Source of the DNA: CAZLAK01 sp964557545
GTDB lineage: Bacteria; Bacillota; Desulfotomaculia; Desulfotomaculales; Pelotomaculaceae
Direction: 5' to 3'
DNA length: 64,000 nucleotides
NCBI GenBank assembly: GCA_964557545.1
Contig: CAZLAK010000008.1
Location: 3,215 to 67,214 of the forward strand
The notes under the pieces are model-generated. The model searched no databases, was not told where the DNA came from, and saw only the letters and a list, made by a program, of their open reading frames with translations. A program made the position numbers and the translations under genes. Position 1 is the stretch's first letter, and the number at the start of each line of letters is the position of its first letter. Positions 40,846 through 48,884 of this stretch are shown here, piece by piece.

Positions 40846-40874
40846 ATTATAGCACGGTGTAAACCCGCCGTCAA
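40846..40874 (-). promoter_or_regulatory. Promoter of the T-box transcript
   Basis: TTGACG (40874-40869) and TATAAT (40851-40846) with a 17-base spacer on the minus strand, a few bases before the T-box Stem I. Confidence 0.85.
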
Positions 40875-40970
40875 CTGTAATTATTTTGCATTTTTTTGTC
40901 AGGTCAAAGGAATTTTAAGCGGCCAGGTTTAATAATTAAAATACGCAACTAAAACCGGAGGTGTTCCTTT

Positions 40971-41714
40971 ATGAAAGTAATCTTTCACGAGGATTACAAA
41001 GCGGTATACGACTGCGACCCGGCAGCAGCCAGAGGCAGGATGGAGTGCATTGTTGAAGAACTAGAGGGCCAGTACGAATTCGTCGAGCCGCAGCCCGCCA
41101 GTGAAGAAGATATCCTCCTGGTGCACGACAAAAGGCACTTGGACTCAGTAAAGGGCAAGCCGCTCATCTACCGCACGGCCCTCCTGGCCGCCGGCGGGGC
41201 CATTGCAGCGGCCGAAATCGCAGCGGCCGGCGAAATGGCCTTTGCCCTCATAAGGCCGCCTGGGCACCACGCCAGCCGCAGCTCGTGCTGGGGTTTTTGC
41301 TGGTTCAACAACATCGCCATCGGCGTAGAAAAACTGCGGCGCCAGGGCAAAGTACAAAAGGCGCTGATCGTGGACTTCGACCTCCACTTCGGCGACGGCA
41401 CAAACAATATTTTTGCCGGCGTGCCCGAAGTGTTCTACTACCACCTAAACGGCCTGGAGGGTTTAAAAAAGTGCCTTTCGGAAAAGACAGAAGTCGATTT
41501 GTTAGCCGTGTCGGCGGGCTTTGACCGGCACCTTATGGACTGGGGCATGGAACTCTCCACCGAAGACTATACTGCCATTGGCGAAATGCTGGCCGAGCAC
41601 GCCCGGCGCTACTGCCGCGGGAGGCTGTTTGCCGTGCTGGAAGGGGGCTACAACCACCAGGTGCTCGGGAAAAACGTTAAGGCCTTTCTCGAAGGCTTGG
41701 AGCAGAAAAGATAA
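40971..41714 (+). CDS. Histone-deacetylase / acetylpolyamine amidohydrolase family protein
   Basis: A compact 247-residue member of the HDAC fold, most members being 300-375. It has MKVIFHEDYKAVYDCDPA, FALIRPPGHHASRSSCWGFCWFNNIAIG (paired catalytic His), ALIVDFDLHFGDGTNNIF (zinc ligands Asp and His) and VSAGFDRHLMDWGMELSTEDY (third ligand Asp). The zinc site is intact. A likely role is deacetylation of polyamines or other small acetylated amines, not histones. The ATG follows CCGGAGGTG. It is divergent from the T-box operon, and its 3' end overlaps the convergent symporter gene by 38 bases. Shortened loops could reflect lineage-specific reduction. Confidence 0.88.
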   Translation: MKVIFHEDYKAVYDCDPAAARGRMECIVEELEGQYEFVEPQPASEEDILLVHDKRHLDSVKGKPLIYRTALLAAGGAIAAAEIAAAGEMAFALIRPPGHHASRSSCWGFCWFNNIAIGVEKLRRQGKVQKALIVDFDLHFGDGTNNIFAGVPEVFYYHLNGLEGLKKCLSEKTEVDLLAVSAGFDRHLMDWGMELSTEDYTAIGEMLAEHARRYCRGRLFAVLEGGYNHQVLGKNVKAFLEGLEQKR

Positions 41715-43056
41715 AAAGGGCTGTTGCCGAAAATAAGAGACCAACGTATAGCGGGTCAATAGCTCCGGGTGCAAAAAAAATCCAAAGCAAGGACAAGAGG
41801 GGCGCCAACGAAACGGCTGCCAGCCCGGCCCGGGGAGAAAGGCTTCTCGGGAAAAAAACCGCCCCCATAAGGGGCAGGAAGACAGTCACCCCGCGCAAGG
41901 CCATGGAGAGAAAAGCCCACTTAAGGATCATGGTGTGCATGTTGGCAAGGACAAAAGCAAAGCTTGCCACACCCACCAAGAGGACCATTAACCTGGATAC
42001 CAGCAGCATTTCTCTGTCACCCGCCTGCGGACGCAGGCGGCCGTAAATATCCTGGGCCAGAACCGTTCCCACCCCAAGACTTAAAGAGGCCCCCGACAAA
42101 AATAGGGAAACCAGCAATGTGGCCAGCGCCGCCCCACCTACCCAGGGGTTTAAATAGTTAACTATAAAGACGGGAAGGGCAGCAGCCGGGTTTATGTCCG
42201 GGTGGGCGGTCCGCACGTACATGCCTACTGAAACACAGGCAAGTCCTAAAAGCGGCATGAGTGCGCCGGCCCATAACAGCCCGCACCTGGCCGCCTTGAC
42301 GTCTTTGGCGGCAAATACGGGCTGCAGGTAGGTCTGGGTAGAAACAAAGCCCACAATAACCGAAAAACCTTTGGCCAGTTCGCTTTGCGGGTTATTTGAC
42401 AACAATGAGAGCCATCCCGGCTCCGGGGCTGTCAGCAAAAGGCCATTCCAGCCGCCGAACAGCTTAAAATTCAAAAAACCCGCGGCAGAGAGCACCGTGC
42501 ACAGCAGCATAAGTTTTAGAAAACCGGTTATGCTCGACCCCCAAAAACCGCCAAAGACGACGTAGGTGGTGAGGATAAAAGTAAAAAATAAGGCGGCCTT
42601 TTGGGGCGTCACCGGCAGGAGGCTGGTAATGATGGGAACGGCCGACAAGCACTGGGCAGCAATTTGAATAAACATGCCCAGCGACGTATATAAAGCCACC
42701 CACGGACGCACAGCATCTCCGTAAGCACCGGCCAAAAACTGGGGTACGGTGTCCACACTGCGCTCTTTTAAACGGCCGGCCAAAAAGAGGGCCATTAAGA
42801 GGCAGGCCAGCCCGCCGCCCAAGGTAAACCAGGCGGCGCTCAACCCCTGCCGGTAGGCCAGCTGCGCTGTCCCCACAGTGGAAGTCCCTCCGATAAAAGA
42901 ACCGGCCAGGGAACTGGCAATTAGCAGTGCCCCCATTTGCCGCCCGCCTACAGAAAAGTCAGCTGTGCTCTTAACAAAACGCGCCGACCAAACGCCGGCT
43001 AAAGAAACAGCAGCCAAAGTGGCGGCCATACTGATATAGTGGGCAGTAGTGATCAT
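41677..43056 (-). CDS. Sodium:solute symporter family transporter
   Basis: A 459-residue protein with about 12-13 membrane helices. FSVGGRQMGALLIASSLAGSFIGGTSTVGTAQLAYRQGLSAAWFTLGGGLACLLMALFLAGRLKE near the N terminus is the SSS signature (PanF/PutP/YodF-like), and GASLSLGVGTVLAQDIYGRLRP is the conserved central block. The substrate is not predictable. Its end overlaps the convergent HDAC-family gene. ATG at 43056. Confidence 0.9.
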   Translation of the reverse strand: MITTAHYISMAATLAAVSLAGVWSARFVKSTADFSVGGRQMGALLIASSLAGSFIGGTSTVGTAQLAYRQGLSAAWFTLGGGLACLLMALFLAGRLKERSVDTVPQFLAGAYGDAVRPWVALYTSLGMFIQIAAQCLSAVPIITSLLPVTPQKAALFFTFILTTYVVFGGFWGSSITGFLKLMLLCTVLSAAGFLNFKLFGGWNGLLLTAPEPGWLSLLSNNPQSELAKGFSVIVGFVSTQTYLQPVFAAKDVKAARCGLLWAGALMPLLGLACVSVGMYVRTAHPDINPAAALPVFIVNYLNPWVGGAALATLLVSLFLSGASLSLGVGTVLAQDIYGRLRPQAGDREMLLVSRLMVLLVGVASFAFVLANMHTMILKWAFLSMALRGVTVFLPLMGAVFFPRSLSPRAGLAAVSLAPLLSLLWIFFAPGAIDPLYVGLLFSATALFIFSAPSLRERP

Positions 43057-43085
43057 GGTAAAATTATATCACAAACGGTTAAAAC

Positions 43086-44453
43086 TTACATAGTCAAAGT
43101 GCCTCCGGGGGTTTCGATTAATTTAAGGATTACTTCCTCCCGCCCGTCTAGAGCGTTTACGTAAATGAGAAAGCTTTCTTCACCGAGCTTGCCTAAAAAT
43201 TCGTAAGTCAGCTTTTCCACACCAGGCGTAACCGGCACCAGCGCCAGCCGGCCGCCGGACAAGTTAAGCCGCGGGTTTAACGAGCGTGCCGCCTGTTCGG
43301 CAGTAATGGCTGGCTCCGGCAGCTTTCGCTGACAGTGAGACATCAGGTAACCGCTGGCTTCTAACCCGCCTATGCTTCCGTCATCTAAATTGACAGTTAC
43401 TTTTACCAGGTCGGGATAGAGAGTAACGCCGTCCTGCAAGGGAGCAAAATTGAAGGTGACAGCATTGCCTTGAATTTGGTAGTAAGTTGACCGCACATCT
43501 CCAAAGCCCCTCTCCCGCAAAAAATTAACTGCTCTGTTGCGGGCCTCGTCTACTCCTAAAGCACACGGACCGGCCGGCTCTCTGCCCAACATCCACACCA
43601 CCATGCCTCCCCGCCGGGAGATGTCCAACACGGTGCGCTCCGTACCCGCCTCGCCCTGCCCGGCGACTTCCACCCGGTAAGACGGTATCCTGCCCTCTTC
43701 CACCGGTGAAACCTTTTCTGCCGTGTAATTAAGACCGGGTTTTTTCTCAATAAAAGAAAGGGCTAAATCGCGCGCCTTATCCGGCCCAATTTCAGGTTTT
43801 CCAAGCGTGGCGCGGGGCTCGGCACCTTCTAAGTGCTCCGAAAAAGGTCCGTCGTAAATGAGGGTAGGTGTGTTTTTCAGACGCTGGTCCAAGAGTTTAA
43901 AATCGGTTACAGCTGAGTTTTCCGTTGGATTTTGCCAATTTTTTTGCAACTGGCGCACCATTTCGTGAAAGTAAAAATTATTTTCGGCCACCTTGTAACT
44001 CATTCCCTGAAGCTCGCGGTTTAAATTTACACACTGTACGTACAGTTCATTCAGCGTTTCCCAGTGGCGGGTGCCAATAGAACGGCCTTCACCGACCTGC
44101 CTGGCCAGGCTTTCCGCGTAACCGCCCAGCTGGCTTAAGAATTTCGCCGTACGCCCGGTCAAAACATCTTGAACCGGCAGCTGGCCCAAATTGGCTTGGG
44201 CAAAAGCAGCCTGCTGGCGGATTTCCCTAAACAAGTCGGCACACAGGCGCGGGTCAGAAACTACCAGGCTTTTAGAGAGCAAGACCTCAAGATTCTGCAC
44301 CTGGGCACACATTTCAAAAAAGGCCCTCTGATAAGAGTTGCTCAAATAATTCTCCAGCTGGCGGTTAGCCTCCCGCTGGCTGTACCCCCAAAAACCAAAC
44401 GCTGCCATCGTAATAAAACCTAGCACTGTCGGCAGAATCCAGCCCCTTTTCAA
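43086..44453 (-). CDS. ypeB: Germination protein YpeB
   Basis: YpeB (about 455 residues) stabilises and localises the cortex-lytic enzyme SleB in the spore. One N-terminal helix (RGWILPTVLGFITMAAFGFWGY) anchors it. The middle is helical (SQREANRQLENYLSNSYQRAFFEM onward) and the C-terminal half has three PepSY-like repeats (PDKARDLALSFIEKKPGL, VDEARNRAVNFLRERGFG, AEQAARSLNPRLNL). Start chosen at TTG 44453, seven bases after AAGGGGG; a TTG at 44477 lacks that. It follows sleB by about 85 bases, the usual order. Confidence 0.93.
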   Translation of the reverse strand: MKRGWILPTVLGFITMAAFGFWGYSQREANRQLENYLSNSYQRAFFEMCAQVQNLEVLLSKSLVVSDPRLCADLFREIRQQAAFAQANLGQLPVQDVLTGRTAKFLSQLGGYAESLARQVGEGRSIGTRHWETLNELYVQCVNLNRELQGMSYKVAENNFYFHEMVRQLQKNWQNPTENSAVTDFKLLDQRLKNTPTLIYDGPFSEHLEGAEPRATLGKPEIGPDKARDLALSFIEKKPGLNYTAEKVSPVEEGRIPSYRVEVAGQGEAGTERTVLDISRRGGMVVWMLGREPAGPCALGVDEARNRAVNFLRERGFGDVRSTYYQIQGNAVTFNFAPLQDGVTLYPDLVKVTVNLDDGSIGGLEASGYLMSHCQRKLPEPAITAEQAARSLNPRLNLSGGRLALVPVTPGVEKLTYEFLGKLGEESFLIYVNALDGREEVILKLIETPGGTLTM

Positions 44454-44537
44454 AAAAATGCCCCCTTTTTTTAGCAAAAACTACCCTTTAAACCATGAAG
44501 CATTTAACATGTCAAAGCAAAACCAACGGACAAGCAT

Positions 44538-45245
44538 TTAACGGGCAAATACGTGGTTGCCAATCTGCGTGATAACCCTCCTAGTCCAAACCCAGGGGTT
44601 AACCGGCTTGGCCGGATTCCAGAAAAACAGCGCACCGCCGGTCGGATCGTAACCGCTCATGGCCATCTGGGCCGCCTGGAGGGATTCCTGGCTCACCGGC
44701 CGGTTAGCCTGACCGTTTTGAACGGATTCAAAAGCACCCCCCTGAAAGATGACACCGCTTAACGTGTGGGGGAAAGAGGCGCTCTTTACCCTGTTCATAA
44801 TTACTGCCCCGACGGCAATTTTTCCTAAAAGCGGCTCATCAGCAGCCTCACCCTCAATTACCCTGGCCAAAAGCATTATGTCTCCCCTGTCGGTGGCTGC
44901 CCCGCGCGACACGGCTGGTAAGTCCACGTAAGAATCCATACCCAGAGCCTCCCTGGTAGCCTTGCCCACCACCCCGTCGGGGAAGAGGCCGTTCTTGCGC
45001 TGGAAGTCTTGGACGGCCCGGAACGTCTGGTACCCGTAAATACCGTCTAGGGGACCGGTGTAGTACCCCCACTGGCTGAGCTTTTGCTGCACGGCCAGCA
45101 CATCTTCACCCGCCGTGCCCCAGTAGAGAACCCCCTGGGCCAGAGCGCGGCCGGCAAGGGCCAGAACAGCCGGCGTCAAAAACAGCAGAATAAAGATATG
45201 GCAACGGTCAAAGAAGGCACGCCTTGCCAAATTTTTTAATCCCAA
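44538..45245 (-). CDS. sleB: Spore cortex-lytic enzyme SleB
   Basis: SleB (235 residues) degrades cortex peptidoglycan with muramic-delta-lactam during germination. Signal helix (IFILLFLTPAVLALAGRALA), a peptidoglycan-binding domain (DVLAVQQKLSQWGYYTGPLDGIYGYQTFRAVQDFQRKNGL), and a Hydrolase_2 catalytic domain with LLARVIEGEAADEPLLGKIAVGAVIMNRV, in which the Glu of EGEA is the catalytic acid, then SFPHTLSGVIFQGGAFESV. TTG at 45245 is eight bases after AGGAGG. Paired with ypeB. Confidence 0.95.
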   Translation of the reverse strand: MGLKNLARRAFFDRCHIFILLFLTPAVLALAGRALAQGVLYWGTAGEDVLAVQQKLSQWGYYTGPLDGIYGYQTFRAVQDFQRKNGLFPDGVVGKATREALGMDSYVDLPAVSRGAATDRGDIMLLARVIEGEAADEPLLGKIAVGAVIMNRVKSASFPHTLSGVIFQGGAFESVQNGQANRPVSQESLQAAQMAMSGYDPTGGALFFWNPAKPVNPWVWTRRVITQIGNHVFAR

Positions 45246-45329
45246 CTCTAACACCTCCTGGCAATCCTGTTATATTGTTTCCGCCTGCCACCTGTTTTTA
45301 TGTAAGGGCTTGCCTTGCAAACAACAGCC

Positions 45330-45358
45330 CAAAAAATAAACCGGGCCCAAGCCCGGCT
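45330..45358 (-). terminator. Terminator after the chemotaxis transducer pair
   Basis: Minus-strand stem CCGGGC-TTGG-GCCCGG followed by TTTATTTTTT, 30 bases after the stop of the second transducer gene. Confidence 0.88.
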
Positions 45359-45387
45359 CGTTTGTTTTGATTATTTATTTAATTTAG

Positions 45388-46509
45388 TTATTTTATTTTA
45401 AACACCTTTACTGTCCTCTTAATTCTATTGGCCAGTTCAGGCAGTTCTTTGGCCACCGCCGCCGTTTTCGTCGTGGAAGCGGCAGTTTGCTGGGTAACGG
45501 CGGCCACCGATTCGGCTGCCCCCAGGAGTTCACTGCTCACGGCAGCCTGCTGCTCTGCCAGCCCAGCCAGCTCTTTAACACGGTTTAGTATTTCACCGGC
45601 CAGTTCCTGGATGGAACGGAACGAGCCAGCTGCCTTGCCGGCCAGCTGTACTCCGGCCTGTACCGTTTCCACCGAGGCAGCCGTCTCCTGCTGGATAGAA
45701 CTGACCAACTGGCCTATCTCTTTGGCCGCATTGCTGGAATTTTCAGCCAGTAGGCGCACTTCCTCTGCTACCACGGCAAACCCCCGCCCTTGCTCGCCGG
45801 CGCGCGCCGCTTCTATAGCAGCGTTTAAAGCCAGGAGATTGGTCTGGGAGGCAATGTCGTCAATAACGGCCACTATCTGCCCAATGCGCAAAGAGCTGTC
45901 TTTTAGTTCAGAAATCCGCTTGCCGATCAGGTCCATGCCGGCTACAGCCTTCTCCAGCGTTTCAACACCGAGGCGGGCCGCCCGGTCGGTTTCAGCGGCC
46001 ACCTGCACAGCGCTTTCCGCTTCACCGGCCGCCCGCTTGGCCGATGCGGCAATTTCCTCCATAGACTTAACCATCTCCTGCACGCGGCTCGCTTGCTCGT
46101 TCAAGCCCCTCTCAATCTGGGAAGCGCTTTCATTAATGTGTTCGGCTGCCCGGTCGAGCACCTGAACATTATCGAGCGAGCGGGAAAAGTAGGCGATCAT
46201 GCCCTTGCAGATCTTCTCTAAATTAACCCCCAGTTCACTAAACTCCCCCAGTGCCTTCCGGTCAGCAGCGAGGGTAAGGTCACCCGCCACAATTTGGTCG
46301 GAGTAACTGATTAGACCTTCAATGGCCTTAGAAAGAGGGGCAGTAAGCGAGTAAAAGACCAGCACCCCCAAAACCGCACCAACTATCACCCCTCCGGCCA
46401 CGCACAGGGGCGAACTGCGGTCCAGCACGTAGCCGGCCAAAGCAAAAGCGCAAATCACTATAGCGGCAATGAGGGCGCAGAGGACGAAATAAGCGGCTGC
46501 CCTTTTCAA
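45388..46509 (-). CDS. Methyl-accepting chemotaxis protein without extracellular sensor domain
   Basis: A 373-residue transducer with two adjacent N-terminal helices (about 5-30 and 35-57) joined by only a few residues, so no periplasmic or extracellular ligand domain. A HAMP-like stretch follows (APLSKAIEGLISYSDQIVAGDLTL), then the signalling coiled coil with the hairpin tip AARAGEQGRGFAVVAEEVRLLAENS, which binds CheA/CheW. It starts on the base after the stop of the next transducer, giving an operon of two. Input may be membrane state, redox or a partner protein. Confidence 0.92.
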   Translation of the reverse strand: MKRAAAYFVLCALIAAIVICAFALAGYVLDRSSPLCVAGGVIVGAVLGVLVFYSLTAPLSKAIEGLISYSDQIVAGDLTLAADRKALGEFSELGVNLEKICKGMIAYFSRSLDNVQVLDRAAEHINESASQIERGLNEQASRVQEMVKSMEEIAASAKRAAGEAESAVQVAAETDRAARLGVETLEKAVAGMDLIGKRISELKDSSLRIGQIVAVIDDIASQTNLLALNAAIEAARAGEQGRGFAVVAEEVRLLAENSSNAAKEIGQLVSSIQQETAASVETVQAGVQLAGKAAGSFRSIQELAGEILNRVKELAGLAEQQAAVSSELLGAAESVAAVTQQTAASTTKTAAVAKELPELANRIKRTVKVFKIK

Positions 46510-47673
46510 TTACTTCCCCCTCCCTTCGGCAAGCCCTGCTTGAAACGATTTTTTTACCAGTTCAGCGTCTTCTTTGAGTCTGTCGGCAATGGTCGCCAGT
46601 TCCTGGGCGGCTGCCGCCGTCTCCTGGGTGCTGGCCGCCGCCTCCTGGGTTACCGAGGCAATGGTTTCGGCTACCTCCACCATTGAACTGGTAGACTCCG
46701 CTTCGCGGCGCGAATCCGCGGCTATGCGCTCCATAACGGCCTGGGCTTGCTGAACCATACCGGCAATTTCGTTAAACTGCCTGTCCGCTTCTTTGGTTAA
46801 CTGGACCCCCTGCTTGACCGCTGCCGCCGCCGCGCCGGTGGCCTCGACAATTCCCCGGATTATTACGGTGATCTCGCTGGCAGCCTCAGCCGACGATTCG
46901 GCCAGCTGCCGCACTTCGCCGGCCACCACACCAAAGCCCTTTCCCTGATCGCCCGCCCTGGCCGCCTCGATGGCAGCGTTCAAGGCCAAAAGATTGGTCT
47001 GCGCGGCAATGCCGTCTATAACTTCTACGATCTGGCCTATCTTGCCGGACATCTGCCGGAGTTCCTCAATGTGCTTGTCGATTTGGTCCATGCAGCCGGT
47101 AAATTCCTCCAACGCAGCTGAGCCCGTCCGGGCTGTTTCCATTAACTGGCGGGCTGCCTGGGCTGCCCCTTCGGCCATACCTGCCGCCCCCTTGGCCGCT
47201 GCTGCCAGTTCCTGGATAGAGTTCAACATATCCTGCACGCGCTGGGCCTGCTCCTGGCTGCCCGCACTGACCTGCTCGGTGTTGGCCGAAATCTTCTGGG
47301 CCGCCTCCGCCAGCACCTGGGCCTGCTTTTGGATGTCCAGCGTGTACTTGCCGACCCCCTTGTTCATTTTCTGCACGTTAACAAAAAGCCTCTTCATGTC
47401 ATCTTCCCGGCGGATATGCTTGAACTGGTAGTCAAAATTGCCCGCGGCCATGCCGGCTGACCACTCCAGGTACTCCTTTAGCGTGCGGCCGTAGGAGGCA
47501 GCAAAAATACCAATCACAGCTACCATCAATAAAGCGCCGGCAGCAGTGCCGGCGGCCAGCCCCGCCAGTGTCTTCCCCGAAAAATACCAGGCGGCCAGCG
47601 AAAGCACAGCAAGACAAGCAGCGCCGCCGCCGGCCAAGCCGGTAAGCCTGCTCCTGACGGTTTTCACGGCCAA
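46510..47673 (-). CDS. Methyl-accepting chemotaxis protein without extracellular sensor domain
   Basis: A 387-residue paralogue of the adjacent transducer. Two close N-terminal helices (AACLAVLSLAAWYFSGKTLA and GTAAGALLMVAVIGIFAASY), a short linker (LEWSAGMAAGNFDYQFKHIRREDDM), and a coiled-coil signalling domain with the tip AARAGDQGKGFGVVAGEVRQLAESS. Many Gln/Glu pairs (QEQAQ, QEAAASTQETAAAAQE) offer methylation sites. The hairpin tip Gly-Phe-Gly-Val replaces the more common Gly-Phe-Ala-Val. First gene of the pair; promoter-like hexamers lie upstream. Confidence 0.92.
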   Translation of the reverse strand: MAVKTVRSRLTGLAGGGAACLAVLSLAAWYFSGKTLAGLAAGTAAGALLMVAVIGIFAASYGRTLKEYLEWSAGMAAGNFDYQFKHIRREDDMKRLFVNVQKMNKGVGKYTLDIQKQAQVLAEAAQKISANTEQVSAGSQEQAQRVQDMLNSIQELAAAAKGAAGMAEGAAQAARQLMETARTGSAALEEFTGCMDQIDKHIEELRQMSGKIGQIVEVIDGIAAQTNLLALNAAIEAARAGDQGKGFGVVAGEVRQLAESSAEAASEITVIIRGIVEATGAAAAAVKQGVQLTKEADRQFNEIAGMVQQAQAVMERIAADSRREAESTSSMVEVAETIASVTQEAAASTQETAAAAQELATIADRLKEDAELVKKSFQAGLAEGRGK

Positions 47674-47703
47674 AACACCCCCTATACCAAAAGCTCTTGT
47701 AAA

Positions 47704-47731
47704 ATTTTATAGTTAGACGCACTTTTGCCAA
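47704..47731 (-). promoter_or_regulatory. Possible promoter of the transducer operon
   Basis: TTGGCA (47731-47726) and TAAAAT (47709-47704) on the minus strand with a 16-base spacer, 31 bases before the first transducer gene. Resembles sigma-A rather than the flagellar sigma-D form. Confidence 0.5.
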
Positions 47732-47782
47732 TTCCTTCGAACCAGTGTTAAAAATCAAAAAATTTTTTATTTTAAATTACTT

Positions 47783-47827
47783 TAAAATAAAAGCCCGGCA
47801 GGCCGCTTATTTTCCGGCCTGCCGGGC
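47783..47827 (-). terminator. Terminator after dsrC
   Basis: Minus-strand stem GCCCGGCAGGCCG/CGGCCTGCCGGGC with a loop of about nine bases, followed by TTTTATTTT, 26 bases after the dsrC stop. Confidence 0.92.
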
Positions 47828-47853
47828 CAAAAGCTCCATATGCTAAATCCGGT

Positions 47854-48171
47854 CTAAACACAACCGGTCGGTTTGGGAAGACCGGCCGCCCTGCATGCTC
47901 CTTTAGCCGGGCCGCTGGGAAACAGTTCGTAAATATACTTCAAAGTAAAACCGGTTTCCTTACACAACTTGCGGATCATGGGCGCAATTTGAAAATGCCG
48001 GTAATAATCGCGCAAGTAATTGATCACTTTCCAGTGGTCGTCAGTTAGGGCCGGGATGCCGTCTTCAGCAGCAATAGCCAAAGCCACTTCTTCATTCCAG
48101 TCATCAAAGTTGACTATAAAACCGTCTTCGTCAACCTCAATTTCTCTACCATTAATATTAAGAAAAGGCAT
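47854..48171 (-). CDS. dsrC: DsrC/TusE family sulfur-carrier protein
   Basis: A 105-residue DsrC: MPFLNINGREIEVDEDGFI, then DDWNEEVALAIAAEDGI and LTDDHWKVINYLRDYYRHFQIAPMIRKLC. The C-terminal arm, PAKGACRAAGLPKPTGCV, has both redox cysteines ten residues apart and the penultimate Cys, as in true DsrC that carries the trisulfide made with dissimilatory sulfite reductase; TusE proteins keep only the last Cys. dsrAB are not in the window, so the gene is unlinked. It is a monocistronic unit with promoter and terminator. ATG at 48171 after GGGGGTG. Confidence 0.93.
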   Translation of the reverse strand: MPFLNINGREIEVDEDGFIVNFDDWNEEVALAIAAEDGIPALTDDHWKVINYLRDYYRHFQIAPMIRKLCKETGFTLKYIYELFPSGPAKGACRAAGLPKPTGCV

Positions 48172-48286
48172 TTTAAGACACCCCCGAAACCTTTTAAGCA
48201 AACTCCCCGATTTTGACGCCAAAACACACCTGTTGGCAGTCATGCTCGCATACCAGTTTTTGACCAAAAGCTTATTATAGTTTAAA

Positions 48287-48315
48287 TATATACCACAATA
48301 CTAATGATTAGTCAA
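48287..48315 (-). promoter_or_regulatory. Promoter of dsrC
   Basis: TTGACT (48315-48310) and TATATA (48292-48287) on the minus strand, 17-base spacer, giving a leader of about 110 bases with no fold I recognise. Confidence 0.65.
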
Positions 48316-48347
48316 CGTTAGTAAAAATTTTAAAAAATATAAAAATA

Positions 48348-48827
48348 TTAATGGTGATACGGCTCGCCCCTGACAATCTTAAACCAGCGGTAGAGCTGCT
48401 CTAAAAGCAACAGCCTGGCCATCTGGTGGGTAAAGGTCATTTTTGAAAAAGACAGGCGAAAGGATGCCCTCTCCAGAACGGCAGGCGCCAGCCCGTACGC
48501 CCCGCCTATTACAAAACTGATGTGCGACCTGCCGGCAGCCGCTAAACCGGCCAGCTTAGCGGCCATTTCCTCCGAAGACAAGGCTTCCCCCTGGGGGTCG
48601 AGAACAATGGCATAAGTCCCGGGGCTTAAAAGGTTTAAAATCCGGCTGCCCTCTGCCTCCACAGCTCTTTCAATTGCTCCCGCGCTCCCCTTCCCGCCTT
48701 CCTCCGGCACCTCGTGAACAGTTACCCGGGCGTAAGGCGAAAGCCTTTTTAAGTAAAGGTCCGACCCTTCGGCCAGGTACTTTTCTTTTAACTTGCCCAC
48801 GGCAATAATCGCAATGTGAAACAACAT
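48348..48827 (-). CDS. rlmH: 23S rRNA (pseudouridine1915-N3)-methyltransferase RlmH
   Basis: SPOUT-class methyltransferase of 159 residues acting on the assembled 70S ribosome. IAIIAVGKLKEKYLAEGSDLYLKRLSPYARV, AIVLDPQGEALSSEEMA, SHISFVIGGAYGLAPAVLERA and FTHQMARLLLLEQLYRWFKIVRGEPYHH (the knot and C-terminal YH) match the family over its full length. It lies 57 bases downstream of murA, past a terminator. Confidence 0.96.
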   Translation of the reverse strand: MLFHIAIIAVGKLKEKYLAEGSDLYLKRLSPYARVTVHEVPEEGGKGSAGAIERAVEAEGSRILNLLSPGTYAIVLDPQGEALSSEEMAAKLAGLAAAGRSHISFVIGGAYGLAPAVLERASFRLSFSKMTFTHQMARLLLLEQLYRWFKIVRGEPYHH

Positions 48828-48834
48828 GCCCCTC

Positions 48835-48861
48835 CTAAAACAAAAGCGTGGTCAGCCACGC
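48835..48861 (-). terminator. Terminator after murA
   Basis: Minus-strand stem GCGTGG-CTGA-CCACGC followed by TTTTGTTTT. It lies only a few bases before the rlmH start, so rlmH probably depends on read-through or a weak promoter. Confidence 0.85.
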
Positions 48862-48884
48862 CCGTTTTTATTCTTACCTGTTTA

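Noticed and set aside
45428..46165. Open frame of 245 codons on the plus strand opposite a chemotaxis transducer gene
   Set aside because: Antisense of an Ala/Glu-rich coiled coil; Ser/Ala/Thr-rich product without motifs or start signals.
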